Assembly: GCF_014646255.1 (NCBI RefSeq)
Contig: NZ_BMNC01000020.1
Span: 1-64,000, forward strand
Direction of reading: 5' to 3'
Origin: Lentzea pudingi
GTDB lineage: Bacteria; Actinomycetota; Actinomycetes; Mycobacteriales; Pseudonocardiaceae
DNA length: 64,000 bases
A program made the position numbers and the translations under genes. The notes below the pieces were generated by a model. It had not been told where the DNA came from. It ran no database searches and saw nothing but the letters and a program-made list of their open reading frames with translations. Below, one piece after another: positions 17,746-25,655 of this stretch; within the stretch, counting starts at the first letter, position 1; the number at the start of each line of letters is the position of its first letter.

Positions 17746-18714
17746 TTACGGGCGGCTGAAGACGATCTTGCCCGCGGTGTCGCCCTCCAGCATCGAGCGG
17801 AGGCCCTGCTCGGCGTCCTCGAACTTCAGCTCGGCGCCGATCTGCGGCTTGAGGTCGTTGAGCGCGCAGAACCTCATCAGGTCGCCCAGCTCCTCGCGCG
17901 TGCCCATGGTCGAGCCGACCACGCGAAGCTGCAGGAAGAAGAGCCGCTGGAGCTCGGCCGCGGAGGCGTCACCGGACGTGGCGCCGGAGATCACCACGAT
18001 GCCGCCGGGCTTGAGGGCCTTCATCGAGTGCGACCAGGTGGCCTTGCCGACGGTCTCGAACACGGCGTCGACCCGTTCGGGCAGCCTGGCGCCGGACTCG
18101 AACGTGTCGTGCGCGCCGAGGCTCTTCGCCAGCGCGCGCTTCTCCTCGCTGCGGCCCGTGACCCACACGCGGAACCCGGCGGCGCGGCCGAGCTGGATCA
18201 GCGCCGTCGACACACCGCCCGAAGCACCCTGCACGAGCATCGTCTGGCCGGGGCGCAGACCGGACTTCACGAACAGCATCCGGTACGCGGTCAGCCACGC
18301 CGTGCCCATGCACGCGGCCTCAGCGAACGACAGGTCAGCGGGCTTGGGCAGCGCGTTCTGGGCCGGCACGACCACGTAGTCGGCGAACGTGCCCTGGTGC
18401 TTCTCGGTGAGCAGCGTGCGCCTCGGGTCGAGCGTCTCCTCGCCGGCCCAGTTCGGGTCGCCGATGACGGAGTGCAGCACCACCTCCGTGCCGTCGTCGA
18501 GCACACCGGCGCCGTCGCAGCCCAGGATCATCGGGAACTGCTCCGGCTTGATGCCGACCCCGCGCAACGTCCACAGGTCGTGCATGTTGAGGCTGGCCGC
18601 CTTCACCGCGACGCGCACCCACCCGGCGGGGACCTCGGGCTCGGGGCGCTCGCCCACGCGAAGCGAGGCCAGCGGGTTCTCAGGACTGGGTTCTGCTGCG
18701 TAAACGGCGAACAT
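17746..18714 (-). CDS. Zinc-binding dehydrogenase family (quinone oxidoreductase-like)
   Basis: A medium-chain dehydrogenase/reductase of 322 residues. The GroES-like N-terminal domain (to about residue 115) contains SLNMHDLWTLRG and ILGCDGAGV. The Rossmann domain has VQGASGGVSTALIQLGRAAG and an NADPH-type VTGRSEEK. I see no structural-zinc cysteine cluster, so it is probably a zinc-independent NADPH:quinone reductase type. ATG 18714 is preferred; ATG 18726 and a TTG further upstream are alternatives. Upstream lies an inverted repeat at 18752-18767. Confidence 0.88.
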   Translation of the reverse strand: MFAVYAAEPSPENPLASLRVGERPEPEVPAGWVRVAVKAASLNMHDLWTLRGVGIKPEQFPMILGCDGAGVLDDGTEVVLHSVIGDPNWAGEETLDPRRTLLTEKHQGTFADYVVVPAQNALPKPADLSFAEAACMGTAWLTAYRMLFVKSGLRPGQTMLVQGASGGVSTALIQLGRAAGFRVWVTGRSEEKRALAKSLGAHDTFESGARLPERVDAVFETVGKATWSHSMKALKPGGIVVISGATSGDASAAELQRLFFLQLRVVGSTMGTREELGDLMRFCALNDLKPQIGAELKFEDAEQGLRSMLEGDTAGKIVFSRP

Positions 18715-18751
18715 GGTTCGCAACATACCCACCTGGATCGTGGCCAAATGC

Positions 18752-18767
18752 CGTGACTCGGGTCACG
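18752..18767. promoter_or_regulatory. Inverted repeat in divergent promoter region
   Basis: CGTGAC (18752-18757) and GTCACG (18762-18767) form a perfect 6-6 inverted repeat with a four-base spacer. They lie between the divergent oxidoreductase and the membrane/RNase/barstar operon. It could be an operator for either direction. Confidence 0.35.
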
Positions 18768-18784
18768 CGACTACTCTCGGGGTC

Positions 18785-18991
18785 GTGGACTGGCTTGTGC
18801 AGTGGTGGGACGGGGTCGAGCTGTGGTTGGTGCAGCTGCCCGTCGCCGTGCAGTTCCCCGTCGTGATGATCGTGGTGTTGCCGCTCTGCCTGGGCGTGGC
18901 GCGGCTCATCGACCGGGTCGCGGACTGGGGTGCGAACAACCCGGCGTCGGTCCCGGAGCCCGAGCCCGAACCGGAGAAGGTCGCCGCGTGA
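18785..18991 (+). CDS. Small membrane protein upstream of ribonuclease
   Basis: A 68-residue protein starting at GTG 18785. One transmembrane helix (about residues 17-38, QLPVAVQFPVVMIVVLPLCL) is followed by a proline/glutamate-rich cytoplasmic tail ending PEPEPEPEKVAA. The family is unknown to me. Its stop overlaps the GTG of the ribonuclease gene by four bases (GTGA), so it is translationally coupled to the RNase and barstar genes and may take part in RNase export or anchoring. The start is not certain because no clear ribosome binding site precedes it. Confidence 0.7.
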   Translation: MDWLVQWWDGVELWLVQLPVAVQFPVVMIVVLPLCLGVARLIDRVADWGANNPASVPEPEPEPEKVAA

Positions 18992-19431
18992 GTCCTGGTC
19001 GTCGCCTGACCGTCGCACTGGTCGGGCTCGTTGCCCTCGTCGTGGTCGGGTGGTTCTTCAAGGACACCGCCGCGAACCCGGAGACGCCGCCGGCGAACAT
19101 CCCGCCGTCGGCCTCGCGGCTCGCCGTCCCCGGCGTGCAGTCGGGCCTCGACGTGCAGGCGCTGTCGAAGCTGCCCGCCGAGGCCGCGAAGACGTGGAAG
19201 CTGATCGAGGCGAAGGGGCCGTTCCCGTACCCGCGCAACGACGGCGTGACGTTCCAGAACCGCGAGAAGCGACTGCCCGCCAAGGACTCCGGGTACTACA
19301 AGGAGTACACGGTGCCGACGCCCGGAAGTCCCGACCGGGGCGCGCGGCGGATCGTCACCGGGTCGGAAAAGGAAGTCTTCTACACCGGCGACCACTATTC
19401 GTCGTTCGTCGTGGTGGACGTGAGCAAATGA
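18988..19431 (+). CDS. Barnase-like ribonuclease (RNase Sa/N1 family), membrane-anchored or secreted
   Basis: A 147-residue guanyl-preferring microbial ribonuclease. The N-terminal hydrophobic segment (about residues 8-23) could be a signal peptide or anchor; a proline-rich linker follows. The catalytic domain (about 75-145) contains GPFPYPRNDGVTFQNRE. By comparison with RNase Sa, the likely catalytic residues are Glu106 (YYKEYTV), Arg117 or Arg120 (DRGARRI) and His136 (GDHYSSFVVVD). All are intact. The downstream barstar gene overlaps it by four bases, ensuring co-production of the inhibitor. Confidence 0.9.
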   Translation: MSPGRRLTVALVGLVALVVVGWFFKDTAANPETPPANIPPSASRLAVPGVQSGLDVQALSKLPAEAAKTWKLIEAKGPFPYPRNDGVTFQNREKRLPAKDSGYYKEYTVPTPGSPDRGARRIVTGSEKEVFYTGDHYSSFVVVDVSK

Positions 19432-19691
19432 AACGGCACATTCTCGTTTCGGAAAAGTCCGCCGCGATCTCGGCCATTGCCGCGGCGCTCGAATTCCCCG
19501 AGTGGTTCGGGCAGAACCTGGACGCGTTGTACGACAGCCTGACCGATCTCTCGTGGCTGCCCGCGGGGGAGTACGTGCTGGTCGTGCCCGTGGACCTGGA
19601 CTCCTCCGTGCTGGAGGTGCTGCGCGACGCCGCGAAGCAGACCGCTGAGACAGGTGACCGGAAAGTGCGCGTGATTCGCACGGAAAGGTGA
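19428..19691 (+). CDS. Barstar family ribonuclease inhibitor
   Basis: An 87-residue cytoplasmic inhibitor. The barstar fold is marked by FPEWFGQNLDALYDSLTDLSWLP (about residues 24-46), which contains the Asn/Asp-rich helix that plugs the barnase active site. The ATG overlaps the RNase stop (ATGA). Its role is to neutralise any cytosolic form of the adjacent RNase. The context is a classical barnase-barstar arrangement used for self-protection by producers of extracellular RNase. Confidence 0.92.
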   Translation: MKRHILVSEKSAAISAIAAALEFPEWFGQNLDALYDSLTDLSWLPAGEYVLVVPVDLDSSVLEVLRDAAKQTAETGDRKVRVIRTER

Positions 19692-19734
19692 CTTGGGCTG
19701 CGGATCTGGCGTCCGGAGTGGACAGTGCCATTCC

Positions 19735-20151
19735 ATGGGAACGCATTTCCGCCGCTCGAGCTGTGCGCTCGGCGTCGTCGCGGTTGTTTCGCTGCTTTGT
19801 CCGGCGGTGTCGTTCGCCGGTGACCCCGACTGCTCGCAGGAGGGGCCGTTCACGCCGTTCGAGACGATCGACGGCGACAACCCCGTGACGATGCGCAACG
19901 GCCGCGTGATCGAGCTGCGTGCGTCGAACAAGTCCAAGTGCGCCTGGGGACGCATCTCCCACGGCACGCCCGGCGAGGAGATCTGGACCGACCGCAAGGA
20001 GCCCTCGGCCAACGGGCACGAGGGCTTCCTCGGCTACACCAGGATCGACTCGGGTACCGCGAAGTACACCGAGGCGTTCAAGAACGACGGCAGGCTCATG
20101 CGGGCCTGCGGGTCGTCGCAGGGCATGATCGAGTGCACCGGGTGGTTCTAG
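19735..20151 (+). CDS. Secreted small protein, DUF2690-like
   Basis: A 138-residue secreted protein. ATG 19735 gives a signal peptide (SCALGVVAVVSLLCPAVSFA, cleavage before GDPDC). The mature part has two cysteine pairs and the pattern VIELRASNKSKCAWGRISHG, resembling the DUF2690 family of actinobacterial secreted proteins. The function is unknown. It lies 43 bases after barstar on the same strand and may belong to the same transcript, but without overlap. An open frame extends upstream to 19693 without a signal-like start. Confidence 0.72.
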   Translation: MGTHFRRSSCALGVVAVVSLLCPAVSFAGDPDCSQEGPFTPFETIDGDNPVTMRNGRVIELRASNKSKCAWGRISHGTPGEEIWTDRKEPSANGHEGFLGYTRIDSGTAKYTEAFKNDGRLMRACGSSQGMIECTGWF

Positions 20152-20157
20152 GCCGGG

Positions 20158-20928
20158 TCAGCTTTCGGCCGGCACCCAGGACGGCTTGCGCTTCTCCTTG
20201 AACGCGGTGATGCCCTCCTGGCCTTCGGGGCCACCGAAGTGCCGCGCTGAGAGCTCGAGCATGTCCGCGAAGACCTCGCCGAGGTTCGTGGACCGCTCCT
20301 GCTGCAGCATCTCCTTGGTGGCGGCCAGCGCGTTGGGGGCGCCGAGCGCGAGCATGTCCGTGTAGCGGCGGACCTCCGCGTCGACGTCGTCCGTGGCGGC
20401 GTTGAGGAGACCGATCTCCTTGGCCCGCTGCGCGTCGAACGTCTCGCCGGTGAGGAACAGCTCGTGGGCCTGGCGCGGGAGCAGCCGCGGCAGGACCGTG
20501 ACGGAGATGACGGCCGGCACGACGCCGATCCGGACCTCGCTGAACGCGAACGTCGCCTTGGCGTCCGCGATGGAGATGTCGCACGCCGCGACGATGCCGA
20601 CGCCACCCGCGCGGGCCGGGCCCTTGAGTGCCGCGACGACCGGCTTCGGGCTGGTCCAGAGCTGCTCGAGGATCGCGGGGAACTCGTTGACGCCCTGGTC
20701 GCCCGCGCTCGCCCCGGCGGCCTCCTTGAGGTCCATGCCGGAACAGAACACGGAGCCCGTGTGGGTCAGCACGACCACGCGCACGCCGTCGTCGCTCGCC
20801 GCGGTGCTCAGGTGCTCCTTGAGCTCCCGGCGCAGCTGCGAGGACAGCGCGTTGCGGTTGTGGGGAGAGTCCAGCGTGATCGTCGCGATGCCACGCCGCA
20901 CCTCGTAGTGGACCAGCTCGTCTGCCAT
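20158..20928 (-). CDS. Enoyl-CoA hydratase/isomerase family protein
   Basis: A 256-residue crotonase-fold protein. The oxyanion-hole stretches VFCSGMDLKEA (about residues 60-70) and KGPARAGGVGIVAACDISIA are present, followed by EVRIGVVPAVISV. The position that carries one catalytic Glu in hydratases is an Arg/Ala context here (GPARAGG), so activity other than hydration, or low activity, is possible. ATG 20928 is chosen because it begins the conserved region (MADELVHYEVRRG). The gene is divergent from the DJ-1 gene. Confidence 0.87.
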   Translation of the reverse strand: MADELVHYEVRRGIATITLDSPHNRNALSSQLRRELKEHLSTAASDDGVRVVVLTHTGSVFCSGMDLKEAAGASAGDQGVNEFPAILEQLWTSPKPVVAALKGPARAGGVGIVAACDISIADAKATFAFSEVRIGVVPAVISVTVLPRLLPRQAHELFLTGETFDAQRAKEIGLLNAATDDVDAEVRRYTDMLALGAPNALAATKEMLQQERSTNLGEVFADMLELSARHFGGPEGQEGITAFKEKRKPSWVPAES

Positions 20929-20954
20929 GCCGGTGACCTTAGCCGTGAGGTGGG

Positions 20955-20992
20955 TTGACAGCATGCTGTCACTTATGACAGTCTACTGTCAT
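20955..20992. promoter_or_regulatory. Twin palindromic operators and promoter of the DJ-1/MarR operon
   Basis: Two palindromes lie side by side: a perfect 16-mer at 20956-20971 (TGACAGCATGCTGTCA) and an 8-2-8 repeat at 20975-20992 (ATGACAGT..ACTGTCAT). The first overlaps a consensus -35 TTGACA (20955-20960). The second contains a possible -10 (CAGTCT, 20979-20984) and the ATG of the DJ-1 gene (20991). The MarR-type repressor encoded by the second gene of the operon is the obvious ligand, giving autorepression. Confidence 0.75.
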
Positions 20993-21608
20993 GACGCAGA
21001 CGGTGTACCTCGCACTGACCGACCAGCTCGCCGACTGGGAGTACGGCCACGTGGCCGCGCAGGTGAGCCTCCAGCAGTTCCAGCAGCAGCCGGGGCGGTA
21101 CGAGATCCGGACGGTCGGTCTGACCACCGACCCGATCCGCACGGTCGGCGGTGTGCGGATGCTGCCGGACGTGGCTCTGTCCGAGGTCTCGCTGGACGAC
21201 GCGGCGATGCTCGTGCTGCCGGGTGGCGACAGCTGGGAGATCCCGGAGGTGGCGGAGGCGTTCGGGAAGCTCGCGCGGCGGTTCCGCGAGGCGGGCAAGC
21301 CGGTCGCGGCGATCTGCGGGGCGACGGTCGCGCTGGCGGCCGAGGGGCTGCTCGACGACGTGGCGCACACGTCGAACTTCCCGCAGATGCTCGGTGCTTA
21401 CGGTGGTGCGGCTTTTTATCGCGATGAGCGCGTGGTGCGCGATCAGGGCGTGATCACGGCGGGTGGGGCTTCGTCGCTGGAGTTCGCGCGTGAGGTGCTG
21501 GCGGAGCTGGAGACGTTCTCTCCTGCGACTTTGCACGCCTGGTACGAGTTCAACCGCGACGACACGGCCGAGGCGTTCGGGAAGCTGGTGGCGAGTGTCC
21601 AGGAGTGA
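20991..21608 (+). CDS. DJ-1/PfpI family protein
   Basis: A 205-residue class I glutamine amidotransferase-like protein of the DJ-1/PfpI superfamily. The nucleophile elbow AAICGATVALAAEGLLDD places the reactive Cys at 109; Glu about 18 (WEYGH) is the usual partner. Family members act as glyoxalases, chaperones, proteases or stress proteins. The ATG lies inside an operator palindrome with no ribosome binding site before it, so the mRNA is probably leaderless. It is translationally coupled to the following MarR gene by a 14-base overlap. Confidence 0.87.
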   Translation: MTQTVYLALTDQLADWEYGHVAAQVSLQQFQQQPGRYEIRTVGLTTDPIRTVGGVRMLPDVALSEVSLDDAAMLVLPGGDSWEIPEVAEAFGKLARRFREAGKPVAAICGATVALAAEGLLDDVAHTSNFPQMLGAYGGAAFYRDERVVRDQGVITAGGASSLEFAREVLAELETFSPATLHAWYEFNRDDTAEAFGKLVASVQE

Positions 21609-22029
21609 GTCGGGGGACGTCCTGACCGACGTCGTGATGAGGACTTTCCGTTTGTACGGGGCGTTTCTCGACGCGGCCGAGGTGATGACGAAACCGGTGG
21701 GCCTGACCGCGGCGTGGTGGCAGGTGCTCGGCGCGGTGCTGCGCGAACCGCTGTCCGTCTCGGGCGTGGCGCGGGAGATGGGGCTGACCCGCCAGTCCGT
21801 GCAGCGGATCGCGGACCTGTTGGTGGACAAGGGTTTGGCGGAGTACCTGCCGAACCCGGCCCACGCCCGCGCGAAGCTGGTGCGGCCGACCGAGGAGGGG
21901 TACGCGGCCATCGCGCGGCTGCGCGACGCGCAGTACGAGTGGGCGAACCGCGTCAGTGCGCAGGTCTCGTTGGAAGACCTGCGCACGACGCTCGCCACGA
22001 TGACCGCACTGGTCGAGGCTAGTTCCTGA
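21595..22029 (+). CDS. MarR family transcriptional regulator
   Basis: A 144-residue winged-helix regulator. The DNA-binding region is LSVSGVAREMGLTRQSVQRIADLLVDKGLAEYLPNP (about residues 56-90), followed by a wing and a C-terminal dimerisation helix. GTG 21595 lies within the 3' end of the DJ-1 gene. The twin palindromes at 20956-20992 are its likely binding sites, so the pair forms a self-regulated stress or signal-response unit. The inducer is unknown. Confidence 0.9.
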   Translation: MSRSESGDVLTDVVMRTFRLYGAFLDAAEVMTKPVGLTAAWWQVLGAVLREPLSVSGVAREMGLTRQSVQRIADLLVDKGLAEYLPNPAHARAKLVRPTEEGYAAIARLRDAQYEWANRVSAQVSLEDLRTTLATMTALVEASS

Positions 22030-22054
22030 TGCCCGGCAGGGGGTGGGGCACCAG

Positions 22055-22666
22055 TCAGCCGATCGTGGTCGTTGTCAGCGCGGGGCTGGGGTCCGGGTAG
22101 CCCTTCGCGGCGGCGTTGATCGGGAACCCGATCACCACGACGACGGCGGTGAACGTCAGGCCCGGGGCGTCGTAGCTGGTGCCACCCAGCTTCGTGGTGA
22201 TCGTCCCGGTGCCGCCCGCCTGCAGGTTGATGGTGACGGTCGGCAGTTCGAAGTCGGCGCCGCCCTTGATCGGCCCGGGCACGTTCAGCACGACGTCGTT
22301 GCCCTGCAAGGCAACCGAGGGCGTGCCACCCAGTCCCGCACCGCCGGACAGCGACGCGGAGGTGAACTTCGAGTTGGCGGGCACCGGCAGCCGCAGCGCG
22401 AGGCCCTTGATCTCCCGCACCTGCCGTCCGCCGGCCTCGGTCGGAATCTTGTTGGGCGCGGGGTCGATCGTGACCTTGACGGCCCCGTTTGGCGCGACGG
22501 TCGCCGGCGCCGACGCGTCGACACCTTGGTCGAGCGTGAAGTCCGACGTCTGCCCGACGGCACTCGCGCGGAGCTTGTAGGTGATGGTCTGCGGAGCTGC
22601 TGACGCGTTGGTGGCGAACATCAGCATCGGTACCAGTGCGGCTGCTGCGATTCCGGCTAGCTTCAT
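22055..22666 (-). CDS. Secreted hypothetical protein, beta-rich
   Basis: A 203-residue exported protein. The start at ATG 22666 gives a typical signal peptide (MKLAGIAAAALVPMLMFATNASA, cleavage near residue 23). The mature domain alternates hydrophobic and polar residues and is rich in Gly, Thr and Val (TITYKLRASAVGQTSDFTLDQ, VTINLQAGGTGTITTKLGG), which suggests a beta-sandwich. I do not recognise a defined family. It is convergent with the MarR gene and has no operon partner. Confidence 0.78.
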   Translation of the reverse strand: MKLAGIAAAALVPMLMFATNASAAPQTITYKLRASAVGQTSDFTLDQGVDASAPATVAPNGAVKVTIDPAPNKIPTEAGGRQVREIKGLALRLPVPANSKFTSASLSGGAGLGGTPSVALQGNDVVLNVPGPIKGGADFELPTVTINLQAGGTGTITTKLGGTSYDAPGLTFTAVVVVIGFPINAAAKGYPDPSPALTTTTIG

Positions 22667-22817
22667 GGCCTCTCCCCGATGGTGGACGAGAGCACTTCCA
22701 GCACGCGGCGTAATCACTTGACTACTCATGAGTAGGTTTCACGTCAACAGTTCACACTTCACATCGCCCGATCGGCGCTGTGGGTTCGATCTTGTGGCGG
22801 CGGCCGGAAGTGGCGGC

Positions 22818-23315
22818 TCAGCGGCGGGTGGAGGTGCTGTGGCCCAGCGCGGCGATCGCCGACAGCAGGAAGCCCGCGAAGAAGAGTCCGAAGCCCAGCC
22901 CCAGGTTGGGGCCGCCGACGCTCGGAGCCGGGTGCTGGCCCTGGGTCGGGAAGGCCCGCACGGTGGGGGTCTGGAACTCGGGTGGGAGCGCCTCGACGGG
23001 GAAGTCTGGCGGTAGGTCGGCGGTCGGGAACGCCGGTGTCAGGCGGGTGGTGGAGGGGTCGGGTCCGTCGAACGACGTCACGAAGCCGAGGAAGAGGACC
23101 CCCATCCCCGCTATGGCGAGGAGAGCGCCCGTCCACAGGAGCACCTTGACCCACACTGGCGCTCCGGACACGTCGTGGTACCCGGAGCGGCCGCTCGAGT
23201 GCGGGAAGGGCTGGAAACCGCGGTAGCCGTGGTCGAGGTCGTGGACGTCGTCGGCGCTGCCGTCGAAGATGCCGTCCCTGACGCTGTGGTCGAACTGGTG
23301 TGGATCGCTGGTCAC
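22818..23315 (-). CDS. Hypothetical membrane protein with two transmembrane segments
   Basis: A 165-residue protein. A charged N-terminal region (about residues 1-48) is followed by a transmembrane helix (VWVKVLLWTGALLAIAGMGV), a proline-rich external loop of about 60 residues (PDLP PDFPVEALPPEFQTP type), and a second helix (GLGFGLFFAGFLLSAIAALG). The GTG at 23315 is preferred because the TTG at 23411 adds sequence without codon character. The family is unrecognised. Confidence 0.65.
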   Translation of the reverse strand: MTSDPHQFDHSVRDGIFDGSADDVHDLDHGYRGFQPFPHSSGRSGYHDVSGAPVWVKVLLWTGALLAIAGMGVLFLGFVTSFDGPDPSTTRLTPAFPTADLPPDFPVEALPPEFQTPTVRAFPTQGQHPAPSVGGPNLGLGFGLFFAGFLLSAIAALGHSTSTRR

Positions 23316-23417
23316 GTCGCCCCCGGTGTCGTTCGGCAGTTGGTACCACGCCAAGGCTTTGCGCCGTGGGGAATCGGCGGAGTTCGGGACTTGAACAGCG
23401 GTTGGGGTCAAATGTGC

Positions 23418-23512
23418 TAGGATAACCGCATAGCCTCTGCCACTAGGCGGAGGAAGTGAGCCCAGGTGCGCTTCCGGACGGTTGCTGCCTGGGCTTCGCG
23501 CTTTTCAGGGTT
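23418..23512 (+). ncRNA. Possible structured small RNA
   Basis: A good -10 element TAGGAT (23418-23423) is followed by CCTCTGCC-ACTA-GGCGGAGG, then by GAGCCCAGG and its complement CCTGGGCTTC 22 bases later, ending in CGCGCTTTT. The stretch looks like a short transcript with two hairpins and a terminator. No gene follows on this strand, and it runs towards the 3' end of the DUF3800 gene. I cannot assign an Rfam family, and no convincing -35 lies 17 bases upstream, so the call is tentative. Confidence 0.35.
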
Positions 23513-24011
23513 CGATGCGGGTCACCACGGGACTGATTCGCCGCACCCAGTCACCTCCGGCTCCCAGGCACCACGCGACGGCATCGCTCACCCACAACGC
23601 CGGTTCGGCAGACGACTGGATGTGCTCGTAGACGATGCCTGCGTCGCGTGCTTTGGTGCGCGCCAAGACCACGCGATCACGTGCGTTGCCCGCATGGTCG
23701 CGCGAGTCGAGAACGAGCCTGCTGACCCCCCGATCGACCGCTTCGGTCACCAGCCGTTCGAGTAGAACGGCTCGCGCGGAGTCGCCCTTCTGGCAGCTGG
23801 ACACCACGACCACCTCGAATGTCCGTTCCACGATGCGCGAGACGATGAACTTCCGGCGGCTGTCCTTCTCGGACTTGAAGTGCACTCGCCGCTCACCGGG
23901 TAGCAGGAGGCTCCGCATCAGCGACCGGGTCGAGTGCAGCGCGGCGGGAGCGACGAGCGTCGCGGCGAGCAGGTGGCCACCGCGTTCGGTCTCGTCGACG
24001 AACATATGCAT
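23505..24011 (-). CDS. DUF3800 domain-containing protein
   Basis: A 168-residue protein that starts with the DUF3800 mark MHMFVDETERGGHLLAATLV (an acidic Asp-Glu pair near the N-terminus, as in RNase H-like folds) and continues with VHFKSEKDSRRKFI and VSRLVLDSRDH. The function is unknown; the family is frequent in variable or mobile regions. The start is uncertain: ATG 24011, ATG 24005 and GTG 24032 (after GGCGGGG) are all possible. It lies between the sulfur operon and a possible small RNA. Confidence 0.72.
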   Translation of the reverse strand: MHMFVDETERGGHLLAATLVAPAALHSTRSLMRSLLLPGERRVHFKSEKDSRRKFIVSRIVERTFEVVVVSSCQKGDSARAVLLERLVTEAVDRGVSRLVLDSRDHAGNARDRVVLARTKARDAGIVYEHIQSSAEPALWVSDAVAWCLGAGGDWVRRISPVVTRIEP

Positions 24012-24090
24012 CCAAACAGGATCGCAGGTCACCCCGACAATCCCCGCCCGGGTCATTGGACGCGATCCAAGGACTTGCTTACCGCATAAG

Positions 24091-24786
24091 CTAAGCAGCG
24101 ACCGTCTGCCGCACCAGCGCCTCGTCGTACCGGTCCAGCACGAGCTGCGCGACCTCCACGTCGTCCCCCAACGGCCGAGCCACCACGGCATCACCCGCCA
24201 ACGACGCGACCTTGTCCGGCAACAACCCCGGCGCCAGGAACCACGACGCCACAGCGATCCGCTTGGCACCCTTCAACTTCAGCTTCTCAACAGCCTCAGG
24301 CACGGACGGCGAGGCGATCGACGCGAACGCCGCCTCCACCCCGGCCCAGCGCGACTCACGTGCCCACCGCCGGGCCACGCGGGCCACGGCCTCGTTGGCC
24401 GGAGCGTGCGAGGACCCGGCGCCCGCGAGCACGACCCCCAGTGACCTGTCGTCGAAGTCCACACCCGCCTCGGAGAGCCGGCGCAACGCCGCCGACTCCA
24501 GCCGCGGATCCGGCCCCAGCACATCGGTGACCACGGCGGGCACTCGTGACTCGGCGACAGCGGCGGGAACGTCCACGCGGGCGTGATAAGCCTTGCCCAG
24601 CAACAAAGGTACGACCACAGCTGGTCCGCGCAGCACGTCGCTCAGGCGAGGTGCGCACAGGTCGAGGAAGCACCCGCGGACGTCCAGTTCCGGTCGCAGC
24701 GACCGCACGACGTCCAGCAACGCGTGGATCGATGCGGCCGAACGGGGGTCGCGGCTGCCGTGTGCGACAGCGACTAGAGGAATCAC
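24091..24786 (-). CDS. Sirohydrochlorin chelatase (CbiX/SirB family)
   Basis: A 231-residue class II chelatase with two repeats. The metal-binding His is in VAVAHGSRDPRS (about residue 9); a second half carries VVLAGAGSSHAPANEAV. It inserts Fe into sirohydrochlorin to make siroheme, the cofactor of the sulfite reductase encoded at the other end of this operon. GTG 24786 overlaps the permease stop by four bases (GTGA), so it is the last gene of the sulfur operon. Cobalt insertion is a formal alternative, but the context favours siroheme. Confidence 0.88.
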   Translation of the reverse strand: MIPLVAVAHGSRDPRSAASIHALLDVVRSLRPELDVRGCFLDLCAPRLSDVLRGPAVVVPLLLGKAYHARVDVPAAVAESRVPAVVTDVLGPDPRLESAALRRLSEAGVDFDDRSLGVVLAGAGSSHAPANEAVARVARRWARESRWAGVEAAFASIASPSVPEAVEKLKLKGAKRIAVASWFLAPGLLPDKVASLAGDAVVARPLGDDVEVAQLVLDRYDEALVRQTVAA

Positions 24787-25655
24787 AGCGCCCCCGTCAG
24801 TCCACGGGCGCGCAGCACGGCGCGCTCCAACGGCCGGAACAGCAGCAGCTCGATCCCGATGCCCACCAACAGGATCAGGAAGATCGCCGCGATCACCATG
24901 TTGATGTCGTTCAGCGACGATCCGTTGTGCAGGTACTGCCCGAGGCCGACGCCGAGCTGCGGCGAGGTCGCGATGATCTCCGCGGCCATCAGCGACCGCC
25001 ACGAGAACGCCCATCCCTGCTTGAGGCCGGCGAGATAACCGGGCAGGGCGGCGGGCAGCAGGATGTGCCGGGCTGACGCGAACCGGCCGGCGCCCAGTGC
25101 GCGGCCCACGCGGGGGAGCAGCGGCGGGATCTGGTCGATGCCCGCCACCAGGCCGTTCGCGATCGACGGGACCGAGCCCATCAGCACCACGAAGTAGATC
25201 GTGGACGGCGTCACGCCGAACCACAGGATCGCGGCCGGAACCCAGGCGACGGACGGAAGTGACTGCAGGCCGGTCAGCAACGACCCGATCGCGGCGCGCA
25301 CAACTCGGACCTTGGCGATCAGCAGGCCCAGCGGTGTCGCGATCACGACCGCCGCGAGGAACCCGAGCACCGCGCGGTGCAGCGAGGTCCACAGGATGCC
25401 GAACGCCTCGCCGCTGGAGATCGAGCGGACGAGCTCGTTCCACACGTTGACCGGGGCGGGCAGCTGGAACTCGGGCAGCAGAGCCGAGGCCCACAACGCC
25501 TGCCACACGCCCAAGAGCAGCGCGAAGGCGATGATGGGTGGCACGCCCGTCTTCAGGAAACGGCGCCAGATCGGTGGCCGGTGTGCCTCGACGGGCACAT
25601 CGAGCGCGTCGAGGCCGGCGCCGACCTTGTCGAGCGTGTCAGGAGGCGTGGCCAC
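24783..25655 (-). CDS. ABC transporter permease, sulfonate/sulfate-type
   Basis: A 290-residue inner-membrane permease of the BPD_transp_1 type (SsuC/TauC/NrtB-like), with about six transmembrane helices. The EAA loop contacting the ATPase is in ALGAGRFASARHILLPAALPGYLAGL (about residues 185-210). It starts at GTG 25655 and overlaps the ATPase gene by 17 bases. Inside a sulfate assimilation operon it most likely imports sulfonates or another organosulfur compound; sequence alone cannot exclude nitrate or taurine. Confidence 0.9.
   Translation of the reverse strand: MATPPDTLDKVGAGLDALDVPVEAHRPPIWRRFLKTGVPPIIAFALLLGVWQALWASALLPEFQLPAPVNVWNELVRSISSGEAFGILWTSLHRAVLGFLAAVVIATPLGLLIAKVRVVRAAIGSLLTGLQSLPSVAWVPAAILWFGVTPSTIYFVVLMGSVPSIANGLVAGIDQIPPLLPRVGRALGAGRFASARHILLPAALPGYLAGLKQGWAFSWRSLMAAEIIATSPQLGVGLGQYLHNGSSLNDINMVIAAIFLILLVGIGIELLLFRPLERAVLRARGLTGAL

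Noticed and set aside
23341..23465. Minus-strand tRNA-like pieces (a D-arm-like GCCTAGTGGCAGAGGC and TTCAAGTCCC)
   Set aside because: The acceptor and T stems do not pair, so no cloverleaf forms.
23466..23765. Plus-strand ORF of 99 codons with GGAGG upstream
   Set aside because: It runs antisense through the DUF3800 coding region and has no homology or codon support.
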